Under the pieces are notes generated by a model that had not been told where the DNA came from, searched no databases, and saw only the letters and a list, made by a program, of their open reading frames with translations. A DNA stretch of 64,000 nt from an uncultured Persicobacter sp. (GTDB lineage: Bacteria > Bacteroidota > Bacteroidia > Cytophagales > Cyclobacteriaceae), in the NCBI GenBank assembly GCA_947498325.1, contig CANMKE010000018.1, forward strand, positions 1-64,000. Direction: 5' to 3'. A program made the position numbers and the translations under genes. Numbering within the stretch: position 1 is the first letter of the stretch; the number at the start of each line of letters is the position of its first letter. Positions 53,117 through 61,761 of the stretch are shown in pieces.

Positions 53117-53653
53117 TCACCAACCCACATATTTAGGAGGCTGATGCCCCAACATACGCAACATTAAACTGATTCGCCCCCGATGATGCGTAACATGGTT
53201 GCGCATCAATAAAAAGACCCCTAAGCGATGCATTTGTACCTCCTCTTTAAAGAAAGGAACCGCTTGCTGCATCTGCTCATCGCTGTATTTCTCCGCAAGA
53301 CTCCCCACATAATCAAAAGCATAAATTAACGCCTCACGAAGCTCCTGTTTGCTTTTCGGTGGGTTATTTCTCAAATAATCAGTGAGTTCATTGGCTTTTT
53401 CCCCTGTCACGTAATATTGTAAAAATCCAAAATTATTCATCAGGTGATTAAATTCTTCCCTGAGGCTCATCACTTCAGCCGTCGGTCGGTAGTCGAGTTC
53501 ATCTTCCGCCAAGGAATCCAACATCGCTAAAGTGTACGCTTTGCTGCGTTGCCACTGCCCTGAAAAATCTTCGCTGTAATATTGTGCCTGTCCCTGAATA
53601 CCACAACATAGTACAAGGCACAGCATGAAAAAGGTTGATTTGAGATGACGCAT
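53117..53653 (-). CDS. Secreted DinB-family protein
   Basis: The protein has 178 residues with a signal peptide (MRHLKSTFFMLCLVLCCGIQ, then GQAQ). The four-helix DinB_2 fold is indicated by SKAYTLAMLDSLAEDELDYR, FNHLMNNFGFLQYYV, and RNHVTHHRGRISLMLRMLG, which supplies metal-binding His residues. The DinB superfamily contains thiol-dependent transferases and uncharacterised proteins; export to the periplasm is usual for this Bacteroidota branch. Confidence 0.85.
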   Translation of the reverse strand: MRHLKSTFFMLCLVLCCGIQGQAQYYSEDFSGQWQRSKAYTLAMLDSLAEDELDYRPTAEVMSLREEFNHLMNNFGFLQYYVTGEKANELTDYLRNNPPKSKQELREALIYAFDYVGSLAEKYSDEQMQQAVPFFKEEVQMHRLGVFLLMRNHVTHHRGRISLMLRMLGHQPPKYVGW

Positions 53654-53767
53654 TATTTAATTTAAAATGGTTGGTTGAATTATCGAACCTAAAAAAAATA
53701 TCCCAAAAGCCTGCGGAAACAGGCATAAATATCCACTTCTTAATTATAGACACCAAAAATTATTCAA

Positions 53768-54292
53768 ATGAAGAACGTCATCTTAATTTCAGGAATGTTA
53801 CTCTTTATGATTGGTAATTTAATGGCTCAAGCGCCTGTGAGCAAAAAAGAAAAGCGCAAGCTTGAAGCTCAACAGCAGCAAATGAAAGTGAAAGAACTCC
53901 TCGAGCAAAAGGCCTTTACCTTTAAGGTGGATCAGGTGAATCCACAACGAGGTGGGCGCGTGCTCAATGTAAACACTGATGGCTATACCATGGAAATTGA
54001 TCAACAGCAGGTCAAGGCCTATTTGCCCTACTTTGGGCGTGCTTTCAGTGCAGATTATGGGAGTAGTGAAGGAGGCGTGAAGTTTGATCAGCCCATGACC
54101 GATGAGGAAATTATTTATGACCAGAAAAAAAACCGCACCACTTACAGCTTCACGATCAAAGATAAAAATGAAAAATACGACTGTAAAATGACGGTCTTCG
54201 ATAACGGAAATGCGACTTTAAATATCAGCTTTCTGCGCAAAGACCCGATCAGTTATCAAGGGAAAATAGACAACACAACAATCGACAAATAA
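53768..54292 (+). CDS. DUF4251 periplasmic protein
   Basis: The protein has 174 residues with a signal peptide (MKNVILISGMLLFMIGNLMA, Q). A Lys/Gln-rich helix (KKEKRKLEAQQQQMKVKELL) is followed by the DUF4251 core: FKVDQVNPQRGG, YLPYFGRAFSADYGSSEGG, and SYTFTI-like strands, ending ISFLRKDPISYQGKID. The family is restricted to Bacteroidota and its function is unknown. Confidence 0.88.
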   Translation: MKNVILISGMLLFMIGNLMAQAPVSKKEKRKLEAQQQQMKVKELLEQKAFTFKVDQVNPQRGGRVLNVNTDGYTMEIDQQQVKAYLPYFGRAFSADYGSSEGGVKFDQPMTDEEIIYDQKKNRTTYSFTIKDKNEKYDCKMTVFDNGNATLNISFLRKDPISYQGKIDNTTIDK

Positions 54293-54311
54293 CCCAATCA
54301 ACCTAACCTCG

Positions 54312-54340
54312 CGGTAGCATTTTATGCTACCGTTTTTTTA
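54312..54340. terminator. Bidirectional terminator
   Basis: CGGTAGCAT pairs with ATGCTACCG around TTT, followed by a T-run; overlaps the end of the SdiA-regulated-like gene. Confidence 0.85.
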
Positions 54341-55133
54341 TGCTGAAACGGTACAGGCGACCATGCTTCTTCTTCCCTGCCTCTGATCCTATCAGCAAAT
54401 ATCCCTGATGGTCAAAGGTGATCGCCTCAGCCTGTGGCAATAATTTCTTGGGATAACTCCACACGGTCGTTATTTCACCATCAGGAGAAAAAACCATCAC
54501 CTCATGGCTTCTATGGGAAAGGACATAAAACATCCCCGAAGTGGGGTGCACAGCAATGCCCGAAAAGCCGATCGACTTCCAGCGATCCTTGTTGGTATTT
54601 TTAAGGTATGCTGATTTAGACAGGCTGATGACCGCTTTGGGCGGCAGAAAAAAATCCCGTGGATCTAATTGCCAAATGATCTTGTTATTTGCTTCGGCAC
54701 CATAAAGGCCGCTATTTTCTTTGGGGCAAACATACAGATAACGGCCATCGCTTGTAATGCCTTCCAGATCATTGTCGGCATCAAAAGGCAGGCGATAGGA
54801 ACGCTCCTGTTTGCTGGTAGCGTTCACCTCAAACAGGTGGCCATCACTTTGCAACACATAGAAATGACCTGAAAGGAAAGTAATCCCTTCAAAATCCCCC
54901 TTTTTCTTGAACTTCAGCTCATCCACCACCTCTCCCGTGTCAGGATCAAAGAAATAAATCACCCCTTTTTCATCTTGTACCATGGCTATTTGGCCGTTGG
55001 GAAGAATCGTCATTCCTGAAAACTCCTTCAGGGATTTGGGGAGTTTCCACTCATTTAAAGGCGCCTCAAAAGCGATATCATCAGTCATCATTGCCACAGA
55101 AAAAAACAAACATAAAATTCGCAACATCCACAT
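54327..55133 (-). CDS. SdiA-regulated-domain beta-propeller protein
   Basis: The protein has 268 residues. The N-terminal hydrophobic stretch MWMLRILCLFFSVAMM suggests secretion. The body matches the SdiA-regulated/YjiK-type propeller: LKEFSGMTILPNGQIAMVQD, GDFEGITFLSGHFYVLQSDG, DLEGITSDGRYLYVCPKENS, and FSGIAVHPTSGMFYVLSHRS. Proteins of this family are predicted calcium-binding propellers; the role is unknown. Confidence 0.85.
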   Translation of the reverse strand: MWMLRILCLFFSVAMMTDDIAFEAPLNEWKLPKSLKEFSGMTILPNGQIAMVQDEKGVIYFFDPDTGEVVDELKFKKKGDFEGITFLSGHFYVLQSDGHLFEVNATSKQERSYRLPFDADNDLEGITSDGRYLYVCPKENSGLYGAEANNKIIWQLDPRDFFLPPKAVISLSKSAYLKNTNKDRWKSIGFSGIAVHPTSGMFYVLSHRSHEVMVFSPDGEITTVWSYPKKLLPQAEAITFDHQGYLLIGSEAGKKKHGRLYRFSIKKR

Positions 55134-55184
55134 ATGAATACAAGCAGATCGTCACGACAATGTTTATTGTGGTGGGCAAATTTA

Positions 55185-55409
55185 CTATTGCTTAATGACA
55201 AAAGATTGCTGCCCAATCCATTCAATGGCCAGCTCGTCTTGCTGCAAAAATTCTTGTAAGTCCGCTTTATCCTGCGCAGAGAAATCCTGTCCTTTTACAT
55301 GCCAGGTGATCCCGAAATCCGACGTCAGCTCATAGCCTTTTTTCTCCAAAAAAGATTTCACCTTTGCCTCCTCGAGTGGGGCCTTCGTTTTCATAAAGAA
55401 CTTTAACAT
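55185..55409 (-). CDS. Hypothetical protein (74 aa)
   Basis: It starts MLKFFMKTKAPLEEAKVKSF with an amphipathic helix, then short strands ending IGQQSFVIKQ. Its composition is consistent with a folded alpha/beta protein. No family was recognised. It lies after the SNF2-GNAT pair on the same strand, separated by about 210 bp. Confidence 0.5.
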   Translation of the reverse strand: MLKFFMKTKAPLEEAKVKSFLEKKGYELTSDFGITWHVKGQDFSAQDKADLQEFLQQDELAIEWIGQQSFVIKQ

Positions 55410-55621
55410 CTCACACTTATCTTTTTGCCTAAATCACCATTCGTTAAATTGGAATGGCCTGCACCAAAGGTAATCAATCCCTGTACCAATCTCCAAAAGG
55501 AATAAGGCGGGAGTATAATATTGCTCGTTCAGGGGCGATGAAATCACTCGTGTTTGATAGTCCGATAAAATACTAAAGCACCACGCAATGCCGTCACAAA
55601 TCACCCCAGTAGCAACCGTGG

Positions 55622-56035
55622 TCAGGTTTTTAACTCCATGATCACATAAGAAATGCCATGCCTCACAAATTGTTGGTCGGTACAGCTGAGTCCGAAACGT
55701 TCGTAAAAAGCCCGTTTTTCCAAGCGGGCATTACACCACACTTTCCGAATGCCAAGCGTTCGCATTTCCCCCAAGCCATATTGCAGCATTTCAGTCCCAA
55801 TTCCCTGCCCCTGCACTTTTTCTTTGACGGCAAATTTTCGGAATTGCGCCTCTTCCCCATCAATGAACCACGAGAGTACGCCCAGCAGTTCATTATTCAG
55901 AAAATAACCGTGATGAATCGCCTCCTCATCACCTTCAATGGCCACAAAAGATAATTCTTCCTGGGGATACATCACCTCCTGACGGATTCGCCAGCATAAC
56001 ACGGGATGAATTTGTTCTATTTTTCGTCGCTCCAT
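55622..56035 (-). CDS. GNAT-family N-acetyltransferase
   Basis: The protein has 137 residues. The acetyl-CoA-binding motif A is in FAVKEKVQGQGIGTEMLQYG (R/QxxGxG/A form, about residues 68-87), and the C-terminal FYERFGLSCTDQQFV is characteristic of the fold. The substrate cannot be predicted. The start is 1 bp after the SNF2 helicase stop, so the two are co-transcribed. Confidence 0.88.
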   Translation of the reverse strand: MERRKIEQIHPVLCWRIRQEVMYPQEELSFVAIEGDEEAIHHGYFLNNELLGVLSWFIDGEEAQFRKFAVKEKVQGQGIGTEMLQYGLGEMRTLGIRKVWCNARLEKRAFYERFGLSCTDQQFVRHGISYVIMELKT

Positions 56036-56036
56036 A

Positions 56037-59000
56037 TTACTCCTCTTTCAAGCTAAATATTTGTTTTAATTCCTCATCGGGCAAATTTCCTATCCATTCT
56101 CCCCCCGCCTGTACAACCTCATCAGCAAGCACTTTCTTCTTCTGAATCAGCTGATTGATCTGTTCCTCAAAAGTACCTTTACTGATCAGTCGGTGAACCA
56201 TCACATTCTTCTGTTGCCCAATTCGATAGGCACGGTCTGTCGCCTGTGCCTCTACCGCAGGATTCCACCAAAGGTCATAATGTACGACATGTGTTGCTTG
56301 CACCAGGTTCAGGCCTGTACCTGCAGCTTTCAGCGACAAAATAAAAAATTGCTTTGAAGCCGAAGTCTGGAATTGGGTCACCATTTCATCCCTTTCCTTT
56401 CGGCTACAACCACCATGCAGAAACATCGCTTCACTTTCCATAAACTGATAAATCCATCGACGCAATAATTCCCCCATCTGTCGATATTGGGTGAAAATGA
56501 GCACTTTTTCTCCCGTAGGCTGAATTTTTTCCAGCAATTCCATCAGGGCGGTAGCTTTGCCCGACAGCCACGGTGCTTGTTCACCACTTGCCAAATATTG
56601 AAAAGGATGATTGCAAACCTGCTTAAGGGTGGTGATGAGCTGCAAAATGATCGAAGAACGCTTCTTCTGCTCTGTAGCCTCCATTTTAAACATCGCCTGT
56701 TCCATTACCGACTGATATAAAGCAGATTGCTCAGGTGCCAATGAACAGAAATGATTTTGCTCAATCTTTTCTGGCAGATCAGCAATAATCGACCGATCGG
56801 ATTTCAGTCGACGCATCAGGAAAGGACGACAAATGTTGTGAAAGTCAGACAAACGTTGCAAATCCTGATCTTCAATCGGTTTGACAAATTTTCGCTGAAA
56901 TTCTGAAGCTGAGCCCAAAATTGATGGATTGACAAAATCCATGATACTCCAATATTCCATCAGTCGATTCTCCACAGGCGTACCACTCAAAGCAACCTTA
57001 ATCACTGAAGGTAAAGACTTTATCAACTGACTTTGCTTGGTGTCTGCATTCTTGATATGTTGTGCCTCATCAATAATCATCACCTCCCAACTGATTTTTT
57101 TCAACTGATCAAAACTCGTCCGTACCTTACCATAGGTGGTAATAAGTACGTCAAACGTTGGTGATAATGAATTCATCTGCCCATGATAAACGTTTGTCGT
57201 GATATCGGGGGTGAATTTGTTAATCTCTGCCTGCCAGTTGGTTAGCAGACTTGTCGGTACAACCACAATGGCAGGCTTATTATACGACAATCGTTGCTCT
57301 TCTTTCAGTTTCAGCAAAAATGCCAACGTTTGTAGTGTTTTACCGAGGCCCATATCATCAGCAAGAATAGCCCCCATACCAATCGATGCATTTCGCATAA
57401 GCCACTCAAAACCTACAAGCTGGTAGGGGCGGAGGGTGGCCTTTAATCCTTTTGGCGGCAACACTTGTCGTACTTTATTAAATAACGACAAACGTTGTGA
57501 AGCATCCTGCGCCATAAATACAGGTGCCGATTCATACTTTTGGGTATAAATCGCCTGAAAAAATTCATGGGAAGGTAATTTTTGATGCTCATCCTGAAGG
57601 CGAGCCATCAGTTTTGCGACATCTGTTGCTATAAGATGAACATACTGATCTTTTATTTTTACGACCCCTTCAATCTCCTCGAGATAGTTTTCAAATTCTT
57701 CGGCACTCACCTGCTGATCACCGATCGCCACTTGCCACTCATATTTGAATAACGATTTAATATCGAGCTGTCCTTTCTGCTGCTTTCCATCCTCTTCTCC
57801 ATCTTCCTCTTTTGCCGTAATCTTAAAACTGAGCTTGGGCTGTACCAGTTTACGCAAGCGTTTATCCAGTCGAACATCAATTCCGATCGCTTCAAGTTGA
57901 GGAAACAGAAAAACCAGCACATTACTCAATTCCTGCTGATTAAAGCTTAATACCTCCTGATCGACCGTCATGAGGGTTTTCATGACCGGAAAATGTGCCC
58001 ACAGTGGTTCTATCCGCTGAAATAATTTCTGTTGTACACTATTTGGTGCACTCAACAGGAATGCCCGTATAGATTGCTCGCTTCCGAGAGGAGCATCGGA
58101 ATCACGCGCCAATAATCTAAGGACAAAATGTCCTTCAATCTCCGACTCCTCCATTTGCAAGATGATTATCGTTTCAAAATCATGCTGCTGAAGAGGAGCC
58201 AGCCACTGCTCAATATTTGATGCCAAAGCCATCTCTCGCTGATCCTGCAAAGAAAAACAGTGGTCGCTATACAGCGCTTTGGCCATTACGCTCGCATTGG
58301 CAGAATGCCCAAGGGTGGCCGTCAGCTGGCGCATACGGTCGGTCAGGATACACTGCGCCACAAGCAACGTTTGTTGTTTTGAACTTAAGGCCGAAACACC
58401 AACATTTGTCTTAATAAAGGCAACTGGACACGGAAGAGCTGCGGTTAGGTCATCCAACACTTGTCGTATAACAGGGTCGTAGGTCGCTGGAAACCACTGC
58501 AAACACCATTGCTCGCTGTTAGCGACCACCTTTGGCTGCAACATTTGTCGTGTTAAAAGCAAATCACAAAAGCGCAACATTTGTCGTTTCCATTTCCATA
58601 TTTCGGAAATCCCCCTAAACTGTCCTTCATCATAATCAACCAATAACTGAATCAACAAAGCGATCGGCGCGGTCGAATTTACGGGCTGAAACTCCCCATT
58701 GGTTTCCAGAAGTACAGAGGATAACCCACCCAAATCATTAAAAATCAAAGAGATCTGATCCGATTTGCTGAAAATTCCCCGAAAATCACGAACGGCATCA
58801 CAAAGTTCATCCTCAAAGAAAGAAGTTCGCTTTTTAAGCTTAGCCAACCCTTTAAGCAGTAATAATTTATCGTCAGTGGTGCTGTTAGTCGCTCGATTTT
58901 TTAAAAACGACAAACGTTTGTCGTTAAAAAAAGGAAGGTTACTAAAATCCACCAAATTACCATGCCCCGCAATCATGGCATCTCCTTTGAGTCGCTCCTG

Positions 59001-59543
59001 CAACCACGAAAAGAAAGGTACGACAAACGTTTGTCGTGCTAAAGTATCTGATTGATCAACGTTTGTCGTTATAACCAACGATTGTAGTTGAAAAAACAGG
59101 AGCGCATCCTGATCAATCTCCTTGGCCAAATGATAAAACAACGCACTGACATGTCGGCAGGGGCGTGCACTTTGTTCACAGCTGCACTGCATTCTGATAT
59201 CAGCAAAATGTGTTGGTATAGCCAACTGAATATTCTCACGGATAAAGGGTTTGATGTCCGCAGGAATAATGTTGTTTTGAAGCTGCAACAATCGGTAGCT
59301 GTCTGCAGAAAAATACGCCTGCATTTTCTCCTGATCAGAGGACGGCATCGATGGAAACTGAAGCGCTACTTTAAAGGACTGATTGAAATGCCCGCCAACC
59401 TTCGCGTAGACCGTTCCCTCCTTAATCATCCAATCCAGAACAGCCCCTTTTTCAGCCCATTCCCGTCCGCCAGCCAATCGGTTTCGGTCATCAATTCCTT
59501 CCAAATTTTTTATCCACCACTCGCCCCAGGTCATCATTTTCAT
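56037..59543 (-). CDS. SWI2/SNF2-family DNA translocase with SWIM zinc finger; carries embedded iterons
   Basis: The protein has 1168 residues. The N-terminal SWIM finger is MQCSCEQSARPCRHVSALFY (about 117-136). The helicase core has motif I GAILADDMGLGKTLQTLAFL (about 720), Ia IVVVPTSLLTNW, II MIIDEAQHIKN (DEAQ), III ALSGTPVEN, then the second RecA domain with KVLIFTQYRQMGELLRRW, HGGCSRKERDEMV and the terminal box ATDRAYRIGQQKNVMVHRL. Related bacterial SNF2 proteins are often RNA-polymerase- or DNA-remodelling ATPases. It lies beside rep, and at least 18 copies of the replicon's iteron fall inside its codons (residues about 150-906), so it may act on, or be retained for, the replicon. Confidence 0.92.
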   Translation of the reverse strand: MKMMTWGEWWIKNLEGIDDRNRLAGGREWAEKGAVLDWMIKEGTVYAKVGGHFNQSFKVALQFPSMPSSDQEKMQAYFSADSYRLLQLQNNIIPADIKPFIRENIQLAIPTHFADIRMQCSCEQSARPCRHVSALFYHLAKEIDQDALLFFQLQSLVITTNVDQSDTLARQTFVVPFFSWLQERLKGDAMIAGHGNLVDFSNLPFFNDKRLSFLKNRATNSTTDDKLLLLKGLAKLKKRTSFFEDELCDAVRDFRGIFSKSDQISLIFNDLGGLSSVLLETNGEFQPVNSTAPIALLIQLLVDYDEGQFRGISEIWKWKRQMLRFCDLLLTRQMLQPKVVANSEQWCLQWFPATYDPVIRQVLDDLTAALPCPVAFIKTNVGVSALSSKQQTLLVAQCILTDRMRQLTATLGHSANASVMAKALYSDHCFSLQDQREMALASNIEQWLAPLQQHDFETIIILQMEESEIEGHFVLRLLARDSDAPLGSEQSIRAFLLSAPNSVQQKLFQRIEPLWAHFPVMKTLMTVDQEVLSFNQQELSNVLVFLFPQLEAIGIDVRLDKRLRKLVQPKLSFKITAKEEDGEEDGKQQKGQLDIKSLFKYEWQVAIGDQQVSAEEFENYLEEIEGVVKIKDQYVHLIATDVAKLMARLQDEHQKLPSHEFFQAIYTQKYESAPVFMAQDASQRLSLFNKVRQVLPPKGLKATLRPYQLVGFEWLMRNASIGMGAILADDMGLGKTLQTLAFLLKLKEEQRLSYNKPAIVVVPTSLLTNWQAEINKFTPDITTNVYHGQMNSLSPTFDVLITTYGKVRTSFDQLKKISWEVMIIDEAQHIKNADTKQSQLIKSLPSVIKVALSGTPVENRLMEYWSIMDFVNPSILGSASEFQRKFVKPIEDQDLQRLSDFHNICRPFLMRRLKSDRSIIADLPEKIEQNHFCSLAPEQSALYQSVMEQAMFKMEATEQKKRSSIILQLITTLKQVCNHPFQYLASGEQAPWLSGKATALMELLEKIQPTGEKVLIFTQYRQMGELLRRWIYQFMESEAMFLHGGCSRKERDEMVTQFQTSASKQFFILSLKAAGTGLNLVQATHVVHYDLWWNPAVEAQATDRAYRIGQQKNVMVHRLISKGTFEEQINQLIQKKKVLADEVVQAGGEWIGNLPDEELKQIFSLKEE
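56826..59088. repeat. Iteron copies embedded within the SNF2 coding sequence
   Basis: About 18 matches to ACGACAAACGTTTGTCGT or its half GCAACRTTTGTCGT. They start at 56826, 56846, 57148, 57185, 57284, 57323, 57457, 57485, 57616, 58364, 58399, 58454, 58538, 58574, 58908, 59020, 59056 and 59075. Copies at 58908 and 59020 are perfect 18-bp palindromes. Copies tend to occur in pairs 20-40 bp apart. On the coding strand the motif is read in all three phases (NDKRLS, RQTFVV, TTNVD), so the DNA rather than the peptide is conserved. Confidence 0.85.
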
Positions 59544-59557
59544 TCAAAATTTAGGTA

Positions 59558-59590
59558 AAAAAAAGCCCCATAAACAGGGGCTTTCATTTT
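59558..59590 (-). terminator. Terminator of rep
   Basis: Read leftward, AAAGCCCCTG pairs with ATGGGGCTTT around TTT and ends in a T-run. It separates rep from the SNF2 gene. Confidence 0.85.
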
Positions 59591-59608
59591 ATAAATATAG
59601 CAATAAAT

Positions 59609-61669
59609 TTACATTCTTCTGAATTGCTCACGGCTGATTTGGTGTTTCCGCTCCGCATACGCAGGCGCACCATTTTCAGCAAAATCCTTATCTTCCTCCG
59701 TTAAGAAGAAACGACGAACCAAGAAACGTCCGTACCATTTCAGGGTGTTGTCACTGAATTTTTCAAAAGGCAAATTCGACAGGTCACCAACATCTTTACG
59801 CTCAAGACTCGGCGCGTCCGTATCCAAATAATGGGTATAATCACCAATTTTGGCAGGCCCAAAGAACATCAAATACTTGTTTCTCAGCGTATCCCAAAGC
59901 TCTTGAAATTCAAGAGAAATCTGAGCTTTAAGCTCTCGGTTAGCCGATTTTTGATCATCTTCAGCCTTACGACGCAAATTGTTATTCCAATAACTTTGCT
60001 CGTTGGCCTGCTGAGGATTTTGACCGCTTGCCTTTTGCGGCATAGCCACTGGCTTACCTGCATCCTTATCAGGAACAGGCAAAGGAGCTTTGGCAATTTC
60101 CTTCAACTCATTGTCCAGACAAGTTTGTAAATATTGCACTGAAGGACGACTGGCAAAACTTCCCATACGCTGAGCGACTGCCTCCATTTGTTCATGGGTT
60201 AACAGCTCCTCATAACCAAGGATCAATTCTTCCAGACGATTGAAAACATCTGCAAATTGCGACTTGGTACGCGGACGGAAATTACTCGCCTTATAAATAG
60301 AAGCCGTGGCAGGTTTGGCATTGAAAGCATCCTCTTTCACCTGATTCATTTCAAGTGCTTTCAGTAGGAAACTTACCTTGTCGCGTGCTCTTGAATTCAG
60401 TGCTGCTGGCAGGAAACTCTTGATCGCTTCCATGCCATATCTCTTAATGGCATCGATCAGTTGAGAAGTCCATTTTCCAAGTTGTTTTTTGTTGGAGCCC
60501 AGCAAATTCAACTCCCGCAATACCAAATTCACCTCGGCAGGGGAGTACTCATCATAAGCAGACGGCTGGATAACCTGCGCCTCCTGAATCACTTCGCCCG
60601 TGGCTGAAGCGACAGGGTCAAGGACCAACTGACTCGCCTGATGCCTGATGCGGAAAACCACCGATTGCACTTTGTTTCCACGCCCACTGCGCATCAAATC
60701 ATACTCAATTTCAATATTGGTATTATTGACAATATCCTTAATGGCAGGATCAAGGGAACGTTTTTTAAAGTCATTGAATCGAGGGTAATCGTCGATGGTT
60801 AATCGGCAAGGATAAGCATCTTCAGGAACACGTTTACCGATTTTATTTTTTGAAATATCACCTGTAACACGCTCATAATCAAGCTCTGATTTAAGGTCCA
60901 CCTCAAAAGCCACCCCGACTTTTTTCTTCAGTTGCTCAATATCCATTTCCACCTCAATCCAGTCGCCAGTATTGAAAGACGATTCCGATTGCGAAATAAA
61001 ACTCCTGAACAGCGTGTAATAGAACACGGAATAAGTCTGTTTCAGACGAAAAATGGTTTCATACTTATACTTGATGACTTTCTCATCTTTATTGAAGCCA
61101 TAAAATGTACGCAAAAAGGCGCCAGAAAAGTGAATCTTTACCTCTTCAATATTCACAGGCATTTCCTGCCCATCCACCTCTACAAGATCAAATTTTACGG
61201 GTTCAATCTCGGTGATGGCATTAATGAATCGGGGCGTCATTTTTTGCTCTTCGTGGCTATATTCCCACCGTTGAATTTTCGCCTGATACAAGTCAAAAAT
61301 GGCCTGATCATAACGCTGTTTCTGCGTTTTGAAGCTGTCATATTCATTCAGGAAGTCCTTGCGCTTGAGCCGAACGGTGTACGCGCGTTGCCAGATTTCC
61401 CGATTAATGAGCATGTGCTTGGCATCTTCAGAAGGCACCATATCAAGCTGGTCACGAATACGCTCAAAATGCTTGAAAATTTCATCCTGCGCTTCTGTAA
61501 CGGCAAAATAGATGATCTGTATGGCTTTGTTACGCAACACCAAACTATCACCACGCTTATTGCGCTTATTATCCCCCATCAATCCGCCACTTTTCTCGAT
61601 CTCACCGACGGAATGCGTAATTTCCCTCGAAAAAATATCAAGTGTGCCTTGCGTACCCTTTATTGACAT
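59609..61669 (-). CDS. Rep_3-type plasmid replication initiator with long C-terminal extension
   Basis: The protein has 686 residues. The first 350 fit Rep_3/RepB winged-helix initiators: FSGAFLRTFYGFNKDEKVIK, YETIFRLKQTYSVFYYTLFR (WH1), VEMDIEQLKKKVGV, YPRFNDFKKRSLDPAIKDIV and NIEIEYDLMRSGRGNKVQSV (WH2). Such proteins bind iterons as monomers to open the origin and inverted repeats as dimers to repress rep. The remaining 300 or so residues, including a Pro/Gln-rich linker and the basic WNNNLRRKAEDDQKSANREL, are extra and unassigned. A -33/-7 promoter and iterons lie just upstream. Confidence 0.88.
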   Translation of the reverse strand: MSIKGTQGTLDIFSREITHSVGEIEKSGGLMGDNKRNKRGDSLVLRNKAIQIIYFAVTEAQDEIFKHFERIRDQLDMVPSEDAKHMLINREIWQRAYTVRLKRKDFLNEYDSFKTQKQRYDQAIFDLYQAKIQRWEYSHEEQKMTPRFINAITEIEPVKFDLVEVDGQEMPVNIEEVKIHFSGAFLRTFYGFNKDEKVIKYKYETIFRLKQTYSVFYYTLFRSFISQSESSFNTGDWIEVEMDIEQLKKKVGVAFEVDLKSELDYERVTGDISKNKIGKRVPEDAYPCRLTIDDYPRFNDFKKRSLDPAIKDIVNNTNIEIEYDLMRSGRGNKVQSVVFRIRHQASQLVLDPVASATGEVIQEAQVIQPSAYDEYSPAEVNLVLRELNLLGSNKKQLGKWTSQLIDAIKRYGMEAIKSFLPAALNSRARDKVSFLLKALEMNQVKEDAFNAKPATASIYKASNFRPRTKSQFADVFNRLEELILGYEELLTHEQMEAVAQRMGSFASRPSVQYLQTCLDNELKEIAKAPLPVPDKDAGKPVAMPQKASGQNPQQANEQSYWNNNLRRKAEDDQKSANRELKAQISLEFQELWDTLRNKYLMFFGPAKIGDYTHYLDTDAPSLERKDVGDLSNLPFEKFSDNTLKWYGRFLVRRFFLTEEDKDFAENGAPAYAERKHQISREQFRRM

Positions 61670-61705
61670 AGACTTATTTTTGACTCATCTTTCGTTATTC
61701 TTCTC

Positions 61706-61736
61706 CAAAGATAATCACCTTTAGCACTTTACACAA
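61706..61736 (-). promoter_or_regulatory. Promoter of rep
   Basis: Leftward TTG (61734-61736), 20-bp spacer, then TATCTTTG (61706-61713), matching the Bacteroidota -33/-7 pattern. The start codon is about 37 bp further on. The nearest iteron begins 26 bp upstream of the -33, suited to autoregulation. Confidence 0.65.
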
Positions 61737-61761
61737 CATTCATTGATGGGAATTGATTTTG

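Noticed and set aside
56284-56297. ACGACATGTGTTGC as another embedded iteron
   Set aside because: Two mismatches in the core; kept out of the count as too weak.
60112-60140. AGACAAGTTTGTAA in rep as an iteron
   Set aside because: Lacks the central CG and flanks; the rep gene otherwise has no copies.
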